DNA from: Curvibacter microcysteis
Lineage (GTDB): Bacteria > Pseudomonadota > Gammaproteobacteria > Burkholderiales > Burkholderiaceae_C
NCBI RefSeq assembly: GCF_028649435.1
Contig: NZ_JAQSIN010000001.1
Length of the DNA stretch: 64,000 nt
Direction: 5' to 3' (one strand)
A program made the position numbers and the translations under genes. Shown here in pieces: positions 62,195 through 64,000 of this stretch; the first letter of the stretch is position 1; every line of letters starts with the position of its first letter. The notes below the pieces were generated by a model. It was given only the letters and a program-made list of their open reading frames with translations. It made no database searches and had not been told where the DNA came from.

Positions 62195-62977
62195 ATGACG
62201 ACCACCTTCACCGTGCCCGACCACCAGGCCAAGATCGCTGTGCGCGATCTGAACTTCTACTACGGCAAATTCCACGCCCTCAAGGGCATCAACCTGAACA
62301 TCCCCGAGAAGAAGGTCACCGCCTTCATCGGTCCGTCGGGTTGCGGCAAGTCGACGCTGCTGCGCACCTTCAACCGCATGTTCGAGTTGTACCCCGAGCA
62401 ACGCGCCGAAGGCCAGATCGTGCTCGATGGCGAGAACCTGCTGACCTCCAAGCAAGACGTGGCCTTGATTCGCGCCAAGGTCGGCATGGTGTTCCAAAAG
62501 CCTACCCCCTTCCCGATGTCGATCTACGACAACATCGCGTTCGGAGTGAAGCTGTTCGAGAACCTCAGCGCCGCCGACATGGACGACCGCGTCGAGTGGG
62601 CCCTGCGCAAGGCGGCCCTGTGGACCGAAGTCAAGGACAAGCTCAACCAAAGCGGCTCGGGCCTCTCGGGTGGTCAACAGCAGCGCCTGTGCATTGCGCG
62701 CGGCATTGCGATCAAGCCCGAAGTGCTCTTGCTCGACGAGCCCTGCTCGGCGCTGGACCCGATCTCCACCGCCAAGGTGGAAGAGCTGATTGCCGAACTG
62801 AAGGACGACTACACCGTCGTCATCGTGACCCACAACATGCAACAGGCCGCGCGCTGCAGCGACTACACCGCCTACATGTACCTTGGCGATCTGGTGGAAT
62901 TTGGCGAGACCGAGCAAATGTTCTTCAAGCCCACCCGCAAAGAGACTGAAGACTACATCACCGGCCGTTTCGGTTGA
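62195..62977 (+). CDS. pstB: Phosphate ABC transporter ATP-binding protein PstB
   Basis: ATPase that drives PstCA, 260 residues. Walker A GPSGCGKST (about 46-54), Q-loop VGMVFQKPTPFPMSIYDN (about 99-116; the KPTPFPMSIYDN stretch is a PstB hallmark), signature LSGGQQQRLCIARG (about 157-170), Walker B VLLLDEPCSALDP (about 177-189) and switch His in VTHNMQQAAR (about 211-220). Eighteen bases after pstA. Confidence 0.98.
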   Translation: MTTTFTVPDHQAKIAVRDLNFYYGKFHALKGINLNIPEKKVTAFIGPSGCGKSTLLRTFNRMFELYPEQRAEGQIVLDGENLLTSKQDVALIRAKVGMVFQKPTPFPMSIYDNIAFGVKLFENLSAADMDDRVEWALRKAALWTEVKDKLNQSGSGLSGGQQQRLCIARGIAIKPEVLLLDEPCSALDPISTAKVEELIAELKDDYTVVIVTHNMQQAARCSDYTAYMYLGDLVEFGETEQMFFKPTRKETEDYITGRFG

Positions 62978-62986
62978 GGAGCCCCC

Positions 62987-63688
62987 ATGCCTGAAAAACA
63001 CCTTTCCACGCAGTTCGATGCCGACCTCAACGGCGTGTCCTCGCGCGTGATGGAGCTCGGCGGCCTGGTGGAGTCCCAGATCCACCAAGCCATCTACTCG
63101 CTGTCGCAGTTCAGCCCGGAAGCGGCTGACCAGGTGATCGAGATCGAGCACCGCGTCAATTCGATGGAAATCGAGATTGACCGCGACCTCGCCTCCATCA
63201 TCGCGCGCCGTCAACCCACGGCACGCGACCTGCGCCTGCTGTTGGCCATTTCCAAGACCACCGCCAACCTTGAGCGTGTGGGAGATGAGGCCAGCAAGAT
63301 CGCGCGCATGGTCAAGTCCATCATCGAAAGCGGCGCCGCGCGCCAGTTGCCCTCGTCGGACCTGCGTGTGGCAGCCGACCTGGCTTCGGGCCTGCTGCGC
63401 AAAGCGTTGGACGCTTTCGCCCGCCTGGACACCTCGACGGCCGTTTCCATCCTCAAGGAAGACGACCAGATCGACCGCGAGTTCGATGGCTTTGTGCGCA
63501 AGCTCATCACTTACATGATGGAAGACCCGCGCACCATCTCGCCCAGCCTGGACCTGCTGTTCCTGGCCAAGGCGATTGAGCGCATTGGCGATCACGCCAA
63601 AAACATCGCCGAGTTCATCATCTACGTGGTCAAGGGCACCGATGTGCGCCATGCCTCGATCGATGACGTGGAGTCGGCCCTCCGGTGA
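62987..63688 (+). CDS. phoU: Phosphate transport system regulator PhoU
   Basis: Negative regulator that links the Pst transporter to the PhoR/PhoB two-component system; also tied to persistence in other bacteria. The 233 residues form two three-helix repeats. Metal-binding motif 1 is in LLAISKTTANLERVGDEASKIARMV (about 86-110), with E-R-x-G-D, and motif 2 in LLFLAKAIERIGDHAKNIAEFIIY (about 187-210). The N-terminus MPEKHLSTQFDADLN is family-typical. Ten bases after pstB and six before phoB, so phoB is in the same operon. Confidence 0.97.
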   Translation: MPEKHLSTQFDADLNGVSSRVMELGGLVESQIHQAIYSLSQFSPEAADQVIEIEHRVNSMEIEIDRDLASIIARRQPTARDLRLLLAISKTTANLERVGDEASKIARMVKSIIESGAARQLPSSDLRVAADLASGLLRKALDAFARLDTSTAVSILKEDDQIDREFDGFVRKLITYMMEDPRTISPSLDLLFLAKAIERIGDHAKNIAEFIIYVVKGTDVRHASIDDVESALR

Positions 63689-63694
63689 TTCGAG

Positions 63695-64000
63695 ATGAAG
63701 AAACTGCCTCAAATCCTGATTGTTGAAGACGAGCCGGCGATTGCCGAGCTGATCGCGGTCAACCTCCGCCACAACGGCTTCCAGCCGGTGTGGGCGGAGG
63801 ACGGCATCTCGGCCCAGCGCGAGCTGGACGCGGTGCTGCCCGATGTCATCTTGCTCGATTGGATGTTGCCCGGTCAAAGCGGTGTGGCGCTGGCGCGCAA
63901 GTGGCGCGCAGACGCCCGCACCAAGGGCGTGCCCATCCTGATGTTGACGGCTCGGGGTGACGAGTCCGACAAGGTGCAGGGTTTGGACGCCGGTGCTGAC
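63695..64000 (+). CDS. phoB: Phosphate regulon response regulator PhoB, N-terminal part (cut by the window edge)
   Basis: The first 102 codons of an OmpR/PhoB-type regulator: MKKLPQILIVEDEPAIAELI at the start (acidic pair Glu11/Asp12), phosphorylation site Asp54 in VILLDWMLPGQSGVAL, and Thr85 in ILMLTARGDESDKVQGLDAGAD. The Trp in LLDWMLP and TARGDE are PhoB hallmarks that separate it from OmpR. The DNA-binding domain is outside the window, as is the expected PhoR kinase. It is the likely protein acting at the Pho-like boxes of this region. Confidence 0.93.
   Translation, partial: MKKLPQILIVEDEPAIAELIAVNLRHNGFQPVWAEDGISAQRELDAVLPDVILLDWMLPGQSGVALARKWRADARTKGVPILMLTARGDESDKVQGLDAGAD

Overview
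The window is a GC-rich chromosomal segment of a betaproteobacterium, most likely a Burkholderiales member of the Comamonadaceae type; I cannot fix the genus. The main clues are a PHB-associated repressor (PhaR) and a 3-hydroxybutyrate dehydrogenase, a RelA with a decayed hydrolase half, an RNase R that lacks the usual N-terminal helix-turn-helix, and the gene orders mfd/ispD/ispF, rpsB-tsf-pyrH-frr-uppS-cdsA-dxr-rseP-bamA-skp-lpxD-fabZ-lpxA-lpxB-rnhB and yhbY/rlmE-ftsH-folP-glmM. No phage, IS element, CRISPR array or rRNA operon was seen. Almost everything is core genome.

Layout. 1-5.9 kb, minus strand: a partial MFS transporter, serB, a CbiM-like membrane protein and mfd. 6-7.2 kb, plus: ispD-ispF. 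7.3-9.5 kb, minus: an EnvZ/OmpR-type two-component pair with three TGTWACA motifs upstream. 9.8-14.6 kb: a SIMPL-domain secreted protein, 3-hydroxybutyrate dehydrogenase, an alpha/beta hydrolase and relA. 14.7-20 kb: tRNA-Val(GAC), a run of five 8-bp repeats, phaR, rimO, two identical tRNA-Leu(CAG) genes, and rnr starting 18 bases from the second tRNA. 20-23.8 kb: an SDR enzyme, nnr and a D-amino-acid dehydrogenase. 24.1-39.3 kb: a long plus-strand block for translation (rpsB, tsf, frr), pyrimidine and isoprenoid metabolism (pyrH, uppS, dxr), phospholipid synthesis (cdsA), envelope proteolysis and outer-membrane assembly (rseP, bamA, skp), lipid A (lpxD, fabZ, lpxA, lpxB), then rnhB and a SpoU methyltransferase. 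39.5-47 kb: carAB, greA, a DUF4149 protein, a glycosyltransferase-like gene, yhbY and rlmE. 47.1-51.4 kb: ftsH (with a heat-shock-type promoter), folP and glmM.

The last 12.5 kb (51.5-64 kb) is a phosphate-economy region: an OlsB-like acyltransferase and a PlcP-like metallophosphoesterase (a possible phosphorus-saving lipid-remodelling pair), ppk1, sixA, ppx, pstSCAB, phoU and the start of phoB. Pho-box-like sites (7-4-7 direct repeats of a CTGTCAT-type heptamer) lie upstream of ppk, between the divergent ppx and pstS, and more weakly upstream of the acyltransferase. Inside this region lies one outsider: a gene for an Ala/Lys/Pro-rich, histone H1-like protein with an apparent ribbon-helix-helix C-terminus, whose start codon is preceded by a perfect 10-bp inverted repeat, a likely autoregulatory operator.

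The points most worth following are the Pho-linked lipid pair, the RHH/operator module, the structured rpsB leader, and the tRNA-Leu/rnr junction where the tRNA promoter overlaps the rnr start. I found no clearly undescribed multi-gene system.
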